NCBI GenBank assembly: GCA_028583405.1
Contig: CM053244.1
Span: forward strand, 5,993,204 to 6,057,203
Reading direction: 5' to 3'
Source: Pogonophryne albipinna
Taxonomy: Eukaryota; Chordata; Actinopteri; Perciformes; Artedidraconidae
Length of the DNA stretch: 64,000 bases
Positions 26,713-38,080 of this stretch are shown here, piece by piece. A model generated the notes under the pieces. The model saw only the letters and a list, made by a program, of their open reading frames with translations, did no database searches and was not told where the DNA came from. A program made the position numbers and the translations under genes. Each line of letters begins with the position of its first letter. Position 1 is the stretch's first letter.

Positions 26713-27000
26713 TGTGATGGAAACTTCTGTGCAGCAATGCAGAGCCAAGGCTCAGGAAAGGATGGAAGCTGGAGCGGCTTTAGTCAAACACTGATATTTA
26801 TTGAGAGTAGAATACGGCTGGAGAGATCACACTTTCATGTGAGCCACCAAGCAACACTCTGAAGACAGAGCAGAAACACAGCTCTATACATCCCAAAGGA
26901 GGGATCTAAAACCCGCCTTTTCCTACCTTAATCATTACCAGACATTGGAACAAAGACCCGTTTGTATTTACAAACTCACATGAACCAAACTTCCCCCACA
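26713..27000 (-). mobile_element. Second LTR, with a primer-site-like sequence beside it
   Basis: In minus orientation the segment starts TGTGGGGGAAGTTTGG and ends TTCCATCACA. The adjoining internal sequence ATTGGCGTTGTCGGCAGGAT (26692-26711, minus strand) resembles a PBS region. It carries an ATAAATATCAG polyadenylation-like zone. The internal part continues to about 26270 but no gene was recognised there. It is probably the 5' stub of a different LTR element inserted in the gypsy copy. Confidence 0.5.
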
Positions 27001-30000
27001 GGAAGACAGAGGACCTCTTGACCTGTGTCCTCCTCAAGTCACAGGCAGGAGCATATGTTGCTGCCTGCGATCTGCGATCTACGGAGGCCTGCTCGTCGCG
27101 AAGAGACGGAGCGGCTCCACCTGTTTGCTGCCTGCGATCTTCGATCTACGGAGGCCTGCTCCCACCTGTAGAGTACGGCTGCACTGGAGAGGTTTTTACC
27201 CCGGAGTCGTCGCGGAGAGACGGAGTGGATCCACGCTTCGGGCTTGGCCTGCTAACACCGGGCGTGTGCTGCTGTGCGGAGGTGGATTTTACCACGGCTG
27301 GGGCCTGCTTTCCACCTGTCCTGGTTCTGCTGTTGCAGAGGCCTGCTTTCACCCCGGGGATACCACGCTGCTGCTTTCGTCTGTCCTTTGTTGCTGTGCT
27401 GATTTTGCTCCAGGAACATCGGATTCTGTGTGCTGGTCTGGGAAAATGGCCCATATCGGGATTCTGCTGTGCCTGTTAACTATTTTGGACTATGAGAAGA
27501 TCTCTAGTCATTCTGAGGAGTCTACTGGATTCAGGTCTGTTCTGCCACCCGCAGTGGGCATCCCCTGCAAAGGTTCGGATGTGTTACACAAACAATTACC
27601 GGTTGCCTTGTCACAGTCAATCTGCTCGACAAAATATGTTTGTCTTTTTTGTTTTCCTGCGATGATGGTTCTTCAGGACTGCTTCTTAAGCTCTAATCAC
27701 ACTCTCGCAGACTTTTCCGGTGATTCTAAAGTAGATGACAATGTATGTGTATGCGCATACATTGTGTATGTGCTTAAGAGGAAAAGATGCCTGTTTTTGT
27801 TGTTGTTATTACTGTCAGGAAATGTACAACCTAACCCTGGTCCGCCCAGTAGCAGTAGTCAGATCGCTACTCCTGCTGATTTTAAAGCTAGATCTGGGTT
27901 GGGTTTCATCCACTTGAATGTGCGCAGTCTGTTAGGTAAACTAGATTTTGTCCATATTTGGGCGAGCTCGACTGACGCTGACGTCATTGTTTTATCAGAG
28001 ACATGGCTAAATAAATCTATTGTGGCCTCTGACATTGCCTTAAATGGTTATAATGTGTATCGTACCGACCGGCCTAATAAAGGTGGTGGCGTTGCCATTT
28101 ATGTTAAGAATAAGTTCAGTGTATCCACATTAGTTTCCAAATCTATCAGTAAGCAATTTGAATTTTTAGCCTTAAATATAGAAGTGGCAAAGGGTCAACA
28201 GGTCATGGTAGTGGGCTGTTACAGACCCCCCTCAGCTGTCAAAGACTCCTTGTCTTCGCTAGCAAATCTTTTATCGCAACTAGACTACAAGGAAATAGTG
28301 CTACTTGGAGATTTTAACTGGGACTGGTTAACTACAGTGTCAGAGGATTTTAAAAACCTTTGTATCTCTTTAAATGTTACTCAGATTGTTGACAGTCCTA
28401 CTCGCCCTAATATTAAGTCCCCAAATAAATCCTCCCTAATTGATCTCATTTTAACTAATGTTCCCCATAAATACTCATCTGTGGGAGTATTTGCGAATGA
28501 TCTGAGTGACCACTGTGTTGTAGCCACAATTAGGGACACAAAAGTCCAAAATGTTAAACCTCGTATTATCATCAAGAGAGACATAAAACATTTTGTGGAG
28601 CAGGGTTTTGTACATGATCTGTTTGATTTTGATTGGGGAAAAATCGATTTGTGTGCTGATGTTGAGACTGCATGGTCTTATTTTTATCTTGGTTTTATGG
28701 AAATTATAGATAGACATGCACCCCTGCGTACATTTAGAGTGAAGGGACGGGACAATCCTTGGTTTTCTGCTGAATTATCTAGTCTCCTACATGAGAGAAA
28801 CAAGGCCTGGGCAAAGGCTAGGAAATCAGGCTCAGAGGTAGAATGGCTGCATTTTAGGCAGCTAAGAAATAGCTTCACTTCACATGTCAAAAGTGCTAAA
28901 TCTAAGTATTATCTGTCAGTTACCACAAAGAACCTGAACAACCCTAGAAAATTCTGGAAAGCTATAAAATCGATATCCACCGGTGATATCCGTAATGAGC
29001 TACCTCCGTGCCTTACCACAGCATCTGGCACTATATCGGATAGGGCTACCATGTTAAATTGTTTTAATGAGCATTTTGTGTCCTGTGGCTCTCTGTTTCA
29101 TTCCGTTTCTAATTCTGCTTCTGTGAACACCACAGTCGGTGACTCAGAACAATGTGGTCTGGAAAACCCTTTCAGTTTTACTCCTTTTACTGTTGATGTT
29201 GTTCGTGAAGTCTTAACCAAGCTAGATCCTAAAAAGCCGGCTGGTCCGGACAACGTAGAACCTTTCTTTTTAAAGATAGCTGCAGATTTTATTGCTCCAC
29301 CTCTTACTACTCTTTTTAACCTCTCTCTCAGCACGAACAAAATCCCAAAAGTATGGAAGTCAGCGTATGTCCTGCCACTACTAAAAGGAGGGGAGGCCAC
29401 CTTATTAAACAATTATAGACCCATCTCTAAATTGTCAGTTCTGGCTAAGGTTCTTGAACGCCTAGTGAGTGAACAAGTAAAGGAGTTTTTATGTACAAAT
29501 GACATCCTGTCTAAACATCAGTCAGGCTTCAGAAAGCAACATAGCACCATCACTGCCACAATGAAAGTGGTAAATGATATTACGAGTATTTTAGATAATA
29601 AGCAGAGTTGTGCAGCTCTATTTGTTGACCTATCCAAAGCTTTTGATACCGTCGATCATCGCATTTTGAAGCAGAGGCTGGTCAGTATTGGCATATCCAG
29701 CCATGCAGTGGGGTGGTTTGTAAACTACTTCTCTGAAAGGTCCCAATGTGTTCAGTTTGATGGGCTGTCTTCTGAGTGGTTAAACATCACTAATGGTGTA
29801 CCACAAGGTTCAGTTTTAGGTCCGCTATTATTCTCTATCTATATTAATAGTTTAGGTGAAAATGTCGAAGGAGCAACCTTACATTTTGATGCGGACGATA
29901 CCGTTATGTACTGTGCAGGTCCCTCGATTAACGAGGCTGTTGTTAAATTACAGGCTGTTTTTAACATTATTCAGGCTCAGCTCTCTGAGCTTAAGCTTCT

Positions 30001-30925
30001 TTTAAATGTGGATAAAACCAAGGTAATGCTCTTTTCTAAAGCTAAAGCTAAAAATACACCGGAGACTGCTTTGGATATTGTAACTACGCAAGGAATACAA
30101 CTTGAAGTGGTTACCTGTTACAAATACCTGGGTATCTGGCTTGATGATTCTCTCACTTTTACATTTCATGTAAATAACCTGCTTAAAAAGCTGAGGGTTA
30201 GGCTAGGTTTCTTTTACAGAAATAAGTCCTGTTTCTCGCTTGAGGCCAGGAAAAGGCTAGTCACTGTGACCTTTTTACCTGTGCTGGACTATGGTGATTT
30301 GTTATATATGAATGCACCTGCCAATTACCTGAGCAAGTTAGATGCTGCGTATCACAGTGCACTGAGATTTTTGACAAATTGTAAAGCACTTACGCATCAC
30401 TGTACCCTGTATACCAAGGCGGTTATGCCATCACTTACTGTACGGAGGCTCAGTCACTGGTACTTTTTCATTTACAAAGCCATGTTGGATAAACTACCAT
30501 CTTATATCTGCTCCCTGATCTCTCTGCGAATTGAAAGTACTTATTGCCTGAGATCGCATGCTGTGGTTTTATTAAATGTGCCAAGTTCTAGGACTGTCTT
30601 AGGGAAGAAAGCTTTTAGATGTGCAGCTCCACTAACATGGAACAGTCTGCAAAAAGAATGGAAAATTACCAAGCTAGTTCCACTACATGTTTTTAAAGCT
30701 CGGTTGGATGCTACAAAATCAGATGCTGTTGGTACCTGTACATGTGGTTAAATATGTAAATTGTAATCCCTGTACATTTTGCTGTATGATGTCCTTTTGT
30801 TGTTCTGTTGTTTATGTTTTTATGTCTTCTTGTGGAACCTACTGCTGCAGGTCTCCCTTGAAAAAGAGATCATTGATCTCAATGGGATTTTACCTGGATA
30901 AATAAAGGTTTTGAATTGAATGTGA
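27001..30925 (+). mobile_element. Near full-length L2/CR1-superfamily LINE
   Basis: The element has a GC-rich 5' region, one long open reading frame, and a 3' UTR ending AAAAGAGATCATTGATCTCA then ATGGGATTTTACCTGGATAA and ATAAAGGTTTTGAATTGAAT, a tail typical of fish L2/CR1 LINEs. The 5' region has a 67-bp direct duplication (27059 and 27126, starting TGCTGCCTGCGATCT). It is inserted beside an LTR inside the gypsy element. Its intact reading frame marks it as one of the younger insertions in the window. Confidence 0.88.
27446..30751 (+). CDS. LINE ORF2: endonuclease-reverse transcriptase, intact frame
   Basis: ATG at 27446 (GAAAATGG context) gives 1101 residues. The frame is open further upstream to 27125, so the start is uncertain. 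A hydrophobic Leu run precedes a 2A-like motif SGNVQPNPGP (residues about 124-133). An AP-like endonuclease follows (about 150-370, with LNVRSLLGK, LSETWLN, GDFNWDW and LSDHCVVA). RT spans about 640-900, with NYRPISKLSVLAKVLERL, FVDLSKAFDTVDH, NGVPQGSVLGPLLF and the catalytic box reading DADD (815-818) where YADD or FADD is usual. The C-terminal block includes LDYGDLLYM and AAPLTWNSLQ. The protein would act in target-primed reverse transcription. The Y-to-D change may weaken RT. Confidence 0.88.
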   Translation: MAHIGILLCLLTILDYEKISSHSEESTGFRSVLPPAVGIPCKGSDVLHKQLPVALSQSICSTKYVCLFCFPAMMVLQDCFLSSNHTLADFSGDSKVDDNVCVCAYIVYVLKRKRCLFLLLLLLSGNVQPNPGPPSSSSQIATPADFKARSGLGFIHLNVRSLLGKLDFVHIWASSTDADVIVLSETWLNKSIVASDIALNGYNVYRTDRPNKGGGVAIYVKNKFSVSTLVSKSISKQFEFLALNIEVAKGQQVMVVGCYRPPSAVKDSLSSLANLLSQLDYKEIVLLGDFNWDWLTTVSEDFKNLCISLNVTQIVDSPTRPNIKSPNKSSLIDLILTNVPHKYSSVGVFANDLSDHCVVATIRDTKVQNVKPRIIIKRDIKHFVEQGFVHDLFDFDWGKIDLCADVETAWSYFYLGFMEIIDRHAPLRTFRVKGRDNPWFSAELSSLLHERNKAWAKARKSGSEVEWLHFRQLRNSFTSHVKSAKSKYYLSVTTKNLNNPRKFWKAIKSISTGDIRNELPPCLTTASGTISDRATMLNCFNEHFVSCGSLFHSVSNSASVNTTVGDSEQCGLENPFSFTPFTVDVVREVLTKLDPKKPAGPDNVEPFFLKIAADFIAPPLTTLFNLSLSTNKIPKVWKSAYVLPLLKGGEATLLNNYRPISKLSVLAKVLERLVSEQVKEFLCTNDILSKHQSGFRKQHSTITATMKVVNDITSILDNKQSCAALFVDLSKAFDTVDHRILKQRLVSIGISSHAVGWFVNYFSERSQCVQFDGLSSEWLNITNGVPQGSVLGPLLFSIYINSLGENVEGATLHFDADDTVMYCAGPSINEAVVKLQAVFNIIQAQLSELKLLLNVDKTKVMLFSKAKAKNTPETALDIVTTQGIQLEVVTCYKYLGIWLDDSLTFTFHVNNLLKKLRVRLGFFYRNKSCFSLEARKRLVTVTFLPVLDYGDLLYMNAPANYLSKLDAAYHSALRFLTNCKALTHHCTLYTKAVMPSLTVRRLSHWYFFIYKAMLDKLPSYICSLISLRIESTYCLRSHAVVLLNVPSSRTVLGKKAFRCAAPLTWNSLQKEWKITKLVPLHVFKARLDATKSDAVGTCTCG

Positions 30926-30956
30926 CTTAACGAAAAGCATATGTTTGTAATTTGAC

Positions 30957-30981
30957 AGGTTCTCAGAAAAGCTGAGAACCT
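30957..30981. other. Short perfect stem-loop just after the LINE
   Basis: AGGTTCTCAG-AAAAG-CTGAGAACCT forms a 10-bp stem with a 5-nt loop. It lies between the LINE 3' end and the MITE end that borders the gag remnant. Its role is unknown. Confidence 0.4.
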
Positions 30982-30989
30982 CTAGACAC

Positions 30990-31140
30990 AAAGTGATCGG
31001 ATTAAAATATTCTCTGACACCCACAATTCAGTTCGGCGAAAAGCGAGGCAACGTGACGTCACCCCATTCAAAGTGAATGGGCAGACGCGTTGGAAATCGT
31101 TTTTGAAGCTGTCGAAGCTGTAGTGTGGAGGGGCCGTAAC
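30990..31140. repeat. MITE end, same family as 1-135
   Basis: The block ending GAAGCTGTAGTGTGGAGGGG then CCGTAAC matches the 100-130 segment. It interrupts the protease end of the gypsy gag-pol frame. Confidence 0.45.
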
Positions 31141-32772
31141 AGTCACAGTGGGTGAAGATGACTGCGTGGTAGGCGGTGGACCCTCAGCCCACACACGGCT
31201 GACAGCCAGGCCGTTACTCAGGATAACATCCACACCACCAATCGGCATTACAGGACGGACCCCCATGGCGACATCACCCTGCACCAGACCAGAGTTAAAC
31301 ACAACAGAATGCAGAGGAACAGGCACAACATTCATTCCCATACCTCGCATCCGGACAAAATCCCCAGTTCTAGATTTGTCCGAAAATGGTAACACAGAGC
31401 TCAGAATGTATGAGTCATACGATGCAGTGTCTCTCAAAATCTTTACCGGCACGCTTATGTCACTTCCCCCCAATGACACGTATCCGGTTGACAAAAATGC
31501 AGAAAACAGTGGTTCCTTCCACCCGCATGGCTCATTAATCTGCTGACAGGGAGAGATGACAGGTAAGGGTACCACAGATACAGCACAAGCAGCAGAGTTA
31601 AACTGGCCTACACAGTTCCCCCTGTTAGCCTTAGCTTTTGGACAGTCAGCCTTCCAGTGCCCTCTCTCCCTGCAGAAATGACAGATTTCCGAATCACCCT
31701 GTGGCTGACCTCGTATCTCACGCTCAGGTTTACCCCAGTGCGGATTGGCTTTCTCTTCCCATCTCCCTGCTGCACGATACATACCAGCTTCATCCTGGTC
31801 CCTGAAAACTTGACCGCCCCTGTGCGTTAGCACATAGTCATCTGCCAGAGCAGCAGCCTCTGCAGCAGTCTTCACTTTGCGCTCGCTGATGTAAACCGCA
31901 ATGTGGCTGGGTACAGAATTTTTAAATTGCTCCAACACCATCAACTCACATACTGCAGTATACGTTTCGACATTCAGGGATTTACACCACCTACTGAAAA
32001 AAGTAACCAGATCCGTGGCAAACTCAACATGGGTCTGTCCGCTAGACTTCTCCCAGGACCTGAACCTCTGTCGATATGCCTCAGGGACTAACTCATATGC
32101 CTTCAACACAGCAGTCTTAACAGTCAGATAAACCTTGCTCTCTGCCACAGTCAGAGCAGAGTAGGCTTCCTGGGCTTTACCCGTTAACACACACTGTAAC
32201 AATAAGGTCCCCTCAGCGTCAGACCACTCTCTGGTCTCAGCTACACGTTCGAACAGGGAAAAAAAACTATCTGGGTCTCGTTCACTAAACTGAGGCACTA
32301 CCCGCAAATTACTGCCAACGTCAAATGGAGTACCTCTACCAGGGAAATTAGAAGCCTGACCTGCACCACCAGCAGGAAAACCCAACCTCCGCTCCTCTAA
32401 CTCAAGCCTTTTAATTTCTACTTCCCCCCTTATTTTTTCCACTGACAGCTTCTCCATTTCTGTTTGCAACAACAGCAACTCCTTTCTCTGTTCAAAAGTC
32501 AGGCCTGTATCACTGCAGCCAGACATACTGCCACTGTCTCTGCTAGGATCAACAGTATGTTTACCCCGTTTGAAAACACCTAACTCAAACAAATTTGCTC
32601 TTACAATCCCTCTTATGTTTTCCTTCATCCTTTTATCCCCAACATCCAAGCGGAAATGTTCAGCAACACCGATCAGCTGCTCACGTGAGAAGACCTCCAG
32701 TAGATCCTCTGTAGGCACTCTCACAAACTCCTCTACACTCTCCATCGTGACAACACTGTGTGGCACGCTCAC
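31141..32772 (-). CDS. Gypsy gag (SCAN-like capsid, CCHC knuckle) and protease start
   Basis: The open frame runs leftward from 32772, and an internal ATG at 32745 (MESVEEFVRV) is also plausible. In order it has an N-terminal helical region, a Glu/Lys-rich coiled coil (EKLSVEKIRGEVEIKRLELE), a SCAN-like capsid domain (FSERDPDSFFSLFERVAE to ALADDYVLTH), a zinc knuckle CHFCRERGHWKADC, and the aspartic-protease start with LRDTASYDSYIL in place of the usual DTG or DSG context. Gag assembles the particle in the cytoplasm. Tetrapod SCAN domains are known to derive from this kind of gypsy capsid (Gmr1-like). The frame is cut by a MITE at about 31140. Confidence 0.85.
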
Positions 32773-33199
32773 GCTACTTACACAGCATATACGCTACCGC
32801 GGCCCGTCCCTCTAACTGCCTCACAGTACTAGCTAAACTCCCTGCTAGTCTTCAGGTGCTAGTTATGGCGGGTACTTACGCACTTAATACCGTAAGCTCG
32901 GCGAAGTGACCAGCAAACCGGCGTGCTCCCGAGCTAATAGCTCTAACCACTTTCACACCACACTAATAGCCCCCCCTACGACCTCCAAGGAAGACCGTAC
33001 TGAAACCACGGTAACTAACTTGACTGTGTTCATACTCGCTGCCACACATTCCCCCTGTTATCATAACTGCAAAACACTCACCCCCGTAACGCTACTCCAA
33101 ACAAATCAGCCGCACTCAGCGACAACAGCTGTGCAAAATCCGTCCCCACAACGGACATCTATCATCAAACGTTCCCAGGTCCAAAGCGACGAGCCCCCA

Positions 33200-33522
33200 T
33201 ATGTTACAACCCGGCTCGTGGGCTGTAACATAAAGCAGGGAGGCGAGACGAGAGGTAAGGGGTTTAATATAGTTTATTGTTTAAACACAACAAACTAAAT
33301 AGACACCAGCATCAGGTCCCCGAAACTGGCGCAGAGAAAGTGCCCAGAGGAGTGAGAGAGACGTATCCGGCTGGGCTCCTCCTATAACCTTTTCCCCAGG
33401 TGTAGCTCATCAGGCAGGTCTCCTCCCCGACAGGTGCGGCTCATCACCACCGGAACCTGTAAACACCCACAAAGCACACACAAATAGATGGCACCCCACG
33501 TAGTGTGGAGGGGTCGTCACAG
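33200..33522 (-). repeat. 5' LTR of the gypsy element
   Basis: On the minus strand it starts TGTGACGACCCCTCC at 33522 and ends GGGTTGTAACA at 33200. It is followed after 2 bases by the primer site TGGGGGCTCGTC. AATAAACTATATTAAACCCC supplies a polyadenylation-like signal. The stretch 33334-33522 is repeated at 25399-25588. Confidence 0.85.
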
Positions 33523-33658
33523 TAACTTCAACAGCCCAATTCTGTTGTGATATTTAAATCTCCCGCTAGAATTTAGAGGCATTTCCTCATAAATGACCGG
33601 TGATAATAAAAAGCACATTCAAACTTTCATTCAACAAATCAGTTAATTTGCTCATTTC

Positions 33659-34110
33659 CACATTCGTATACTTCAACTAGTCCCGCATGAATTTGGAGGA
33701 CCTTTCCTCACAGGTGGCAGGGTACTAACTTTCAACAAACATCAACTCATTCCACAATTCAAGTCATTCCACAATTCACATCATTCCACAATTCACATTC
33801 GTATACTTCAACTAGTCCCGCATGAATTCGGAGGACCTTTCCTCACAGGTGGCAGGGTCCTAACTTTCAACCAACATCAACTCATTCCACAATTCACATC
33901 ATTCCACAATTCACATTCGTATACTTCAACTAGTCCCTCATGAATTCGGAGGACCTTTCCTCACAGGTGGCAGGGTACTAACTTTCAACAAACATCAATT
34001 CATTCCACAATTCACATTCGTATACTTCAACTAGTCCCGCATGAATTCGGAGGACCTTTCCTCACAGGTGGCAGGGTACTAACGTCCAACAAACATCAAT
34101 TCATTTCACA
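33659..34110. repeat. Minisatellite, about 100-135 bp units
   Basis: Four units begin CACATTCGTATACTTCAACT at 33659, 33794, 33912 and 34013. Each carries GGAGGACCTTTCCTCACAGG. Unit length differs by the number of CATTCCACAATTCA sub-repeats. No gene is present. Confidence 0.9.
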
Positions 34111-34424
34111 AAGAAGTTTGAGAGAACCTTATCGAGAGCAAAATAAATAAAAAGACGTAGATGGAGTCAGTGAAGAATATGAGGTTGTTCTTCTTCCTTC
34201 CTTCTTTTTGTTGGGCATAGTCAGTGAAGAGGACCTCTGGGTTTCCACACAGTGTCTTCTCCTTGTGTTTGTCCTTTGCATTTACACTCTTGCATTTAGC
34301 AGGATATTCAATCTCTCTTCCCTCTGCTCTGAGAGCTGAGAAGTTCTTTTTTGCATGCTGGAAAGTTTCCATGGCGACCACTTGTTTTGTTCCAAAGAGA
34401 GGCTAGGCTAATTATTAGCTTACG

Positions 34425-34828
<404 letters not shown>

Positions 34829-34836
34829 AATATAAT

Positions 34837-35531
34837 TGACTACTTATTCCGTACAGCCTGATATTATTGCGCCGAAGTCGGTTTTCCATGTCATCGCATT
34901 TTGCTGCTAAACTAGCCTCTCTTCTGAGTAAGTAGCTATTACGTTACCATTGACTGTTAGCAGGCTCAATGTCGAGTCAAGGCAACATAATAAAGGAGAC
35001 GGTAGCCGAAGTAATCAAAAGGAAGAATTTAATTAATAATTACCACCATGGTTGAACAAAGGGAATATAAAGTAATGACAGACAAGAACACATACTGCAG
35101 ACAGGATCAGCCACAGACAAAGGGGAAGGCAGAATACTTATACATGAGGTAATGACGAGACAAGACACACCTGGGTTAATTACAAATGGGTACACCTGGA
35201 GGGGAAACGATAAGGACTACAAAACCATAACAGGAAACTACAGCTAGACATGACACATCACACTAGGAGCACCTGATCAGGGCACAAACACATAACAGTA
35301 GCCCACAGCCCTTTCTTGACGTATGCTTCTGTCTTCCGTGGCGCTCACTCGATTCTCTGCCGTTGTTATTCTTTCATCCAGTTGCTCTATTTGCTGTTTT
35401 ATCTCAGTCATGGACGATTCCTGTCTGTTAAGTGACAGTTTAGTGTCCTTAAAGGACTCACTGTTTTCTTGTCTGAGTTTTCTCAACTCCGCTAGCATCT
35501 CTGATTCACCACCTGTTGGTTCGCTACTCAT
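34837..35531 (-). pseudogene. L1/Tx1-type LINE ORF1 remnant split by an LTR
   Basis: The minus strand from 35531 encodes a coiled-coil N-terminus (LAELRKLRQENSESFKDTKL, then EQLDERITTAENRVSATEDR). After the LTR insertion it resumes with AKCDDMENRLRRNNIRLYGI, the conserved start of the L1 ORF1 RNA-recognition region. Intact ORF1 proteins bind LINE RNA as trimers. The frame runs into the TC tract, so the C-terminal half is lost. Confidence 0.75.
34937..35297 (-). mobile_element. Solo LTR inside L1 ORF1, 5-bp TSD
   Basis: GTAGC is duplicated on both sides (34932-34936 and 35298-35302). On the minus strand it starts TGTTATGTGTTTGTGCCC. The other end reads TATTACG on the plus strand, one base off the usual TG. 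Removing it with one GTAGC rejoins the ORF1 reading frame exactly. Confidence 0.8.
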
Positions 35532-35659
35532 GCTACGTTAATACGTCCGTTAGCATTAGCTGCTTCTGGCTAGCTTTCATTTCGTCGTGTTTTCCTGTAT
35601 TAGCGTTATTCTTGATTTCTTTCTTGCCCTGGCTCATTGTGTTGGGGATTCTATCATTT

Positions 35660-37002
35660 AGTGAGAATGCTGATACAGCATTCCAACTATCTGTTCTTCG
35701 ACGCACAAAATTCTTTATTATTCTGCCGGGTTATTTTGCGCCTCTTCTGCTCCCACATTCCACATCGCAGAAACTCCGTTCAAACATCAAAACGTTAAAC
35801 TCGGTCGGGAATCGATGGCTATTACTTTTCTCATTCATAACTTTCATAATTCCAGAGATACATCCCATAATTCATCAAATTGTTAACATGGAGAAACTCT
35901 TCAGACTTGAAAAATCTTCAACTGCTAACTGTTCCTTCATACTTTCACTCAGAAACCTCATTCCAACTTTAAAATGTTACACATATTTCTGACATTATTC
36001 GTGTAACACAACTTTTACATCTGATTCATACTTTTAGAACTATTAAACATTGTTCAGACCTTGGTAAAGAGGCCTTCTTCAGATTTTAGAGTGCGTGATG
36101 TCACAGCACAGATTTAATTTTGCCTTCATATTTTCTTTTAAACCTGCCATAATTCCCAAACCCTACATTCCTGAGACATCATTTTTCATGACAAACGTAG
36201 GAAAACATCTCGTAGCTTGAAAAATTAAAAAGAATTAAGCAAAATATTCAAACAAAATTCCTCTTGAGGGCATGAAGTGACAAAAACCTTCAACATGTCT
36301 CCATTAAACCCCATTTTAAGTTCAGCCTCATCTTTCCCCACCACAGCAGCCGCACACCTTTAGTTAATCTGCCAAAAAGGCCACATTATTAACCCGAAAG
36401 TACACAAAAAGTACACTTCAGATGCTCAAGTTCCTTGACATGCTTCACGCTTTGAAATTTCACCGATATCTGTTACAGTTCTTCAACAAAACGTTCACAT
36501 GTAAGAGGTTTATCTCTCATTCAGAACAATGAAAATGCTCTCCTCTCACTGATTACTGCACATCACTACGGGACAGTTTTGAGATTTATTCAATTGCCGT
36601 TGCCATGGCAATACAATGCTCACCATGAAACACGGTTTCCTCATAACTTCAGTGAAAATGCTCCAAACGTCCCAAAACTTCACAGGTTTGGTAACAATGC
36701 AGCCATCAACGCATCTAAGCATATTATGGGATTTCATCAAATGCCGTTGGCATGGCGACAGATTATTCTCCATCAAGTTAGTTCAAAAGTTTGCAGTTCA
36801 AATATTCTGCTGCTTTTCCAAGCCTTTTAACTTTATTTTCTTCTCTCATCACACATTCAAGCCCTCAGTGTTCACGTATCATTTCAATCTAAATTCTTCA
36901 CTTTCTTCTTACACATTACATTTCAGCATTGCAGTTTAGCGTCAGCTTTTCAGCATAAAGCATTCCCACTAGCAATTTCTTCAGGAATTGCATTCTCTAG
37001 TT
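35660..37002 (-). repeat. RptA copy 2 (inverted relative to copy 1)
   Basis: Reverse complement of the repeat at 13358-16345. Examples are GAATGCTGATACAGCATTCC at the left end and GGAATTGCATTCTCTAGTT at the right end. It preserves the empty site for the hAT at 13734 (TTGCCATGGCAA at 36602-36613). Non-coding. Confidence 0.7.
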
Positions 37003-37039
37003 CAGTCTAGTGTTCATTTGTCGGATATCTCTTGGGTTT

Positions 37040-37815
37040 TGACTATTTTAATCACGGGTCTGACGGAGCTGGGGAATCAAGCGTCTGTTCTCGCCATCAC
37101 GTAACCGGAAGTCCCAGCTGCAGCTTTCTAATGGATTTGTTGTGAGCCCTGTGAAGACACTATTACAGTAGTCGAGTCTACTGAAGATAAAAGCATGGAC
37201 AAGCTTTTCTAAATCCTGTTGTGACATTAGTCTTTTAATCCTAGATATGTACTTCAGGTGATAGTATGCAGACTTAATAACTGTTGTAATGTGACTGTTA
37301 AAATTCAGGTCTGAGTGCATCACTACACCTAGATTTCTAGCTTTAATCGTTGTTTTGTAGTCTGCCGACTGAAGCTCTGCGATGACTTTCAATCGTTCCT
37401 TCTTTGCTCCAAAAACAATGATCTCAGTTTTCTCATTGTTCAATTGTACTCATCCAGTCATTGATGTGCTCAATGCACTTGCTCAGTTTTCTAATCGGAG
37501 AATAGTCTCCTTTAAATAAATCTGGGTGTCATCTGCATAGATATGATAACTTAGATCGTTGTTTTTTATAATTTGAGCCAATGGTAGCATATAGATATTA
37601 AAAAGCAAAGGTCCTAAGATGGGGCCTTGAGGAACCCCGCATGTCATATTTGTCAATGCTGATGTGTAGTTGCCTATTGAGACAATGTTTTTTCTGTCCT
37701 TTAAGTAGGAACCAAACCAATTTAGAACTGTTGCCGAAACTCCCACCCAGTTTTCTAGTCGGTCTAGCAATATGTTGTTGTCAACAGTATCAAACGCAGC
37801 GCTGAGATCTAATAA
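37040..37815 (-). pseudogene. L2-type LINE RT fragment
   Basis: The minus strand 37483-37770 gives GVPQGPILGPLLFNIYMLPL and an intact YADDTQIYL catalytic box. 37048-37443 continues with NNEKTEIIVFGAKKER and ARNLGVVMHSDLNFNSHI, then the DYCNSVFTGL block. A stop or frameshift lies between them (about 37445-37480). It is truncated at both ends. Confidence 0.8.
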
Positions 37816-38080
37816 TAATTAAAACTGCGGTCGCAGAAGTGCGCGCAGTGATGAGCGGGCCCTCGCGTCCGTGCGCTTGTCGGGGAGGGCAGCCGGTTGT
37901 CCCGGTGTCAAGCAGACGCACGCAAGTTCACCGAAATGAGCCGTTTGTGATTTCTATCATTTTCGCGTCACAGACTCCCAGGTCCTCCGGCAGCGACCCG
38001 GAAACGGATGTCGGCGCGCTGTCTCGAAGGAAAACAAATTTCTCTAAAGGCTCGTCGAGGATCGATTATCGAGGAGGCTG

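Larger units (their letters stand above)
25399..33522 (-). mobile_element. Ty3/gypsy-type LTR retrotransposon, internally deleted and nested
   Basis: On the minus strand the order is 5' LTR (33200-33522), a primer site TGGGGGCTCGTC matching a tRNA-Pro type (33186-33197), gag with protease start (31141-32772), an integrase zinc-binding remnant (25766-26000), a polypurine run, and a truncated 3' LTR. Reverse transcriptase, RNase H and the integrase core are missing. The interior is occupied by another LTR (26713-27000), a LINE (27.0-30.93 kb) and a MITE end (about 30990-31140). The copy cannot move on its own. Confidence 0.85.
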
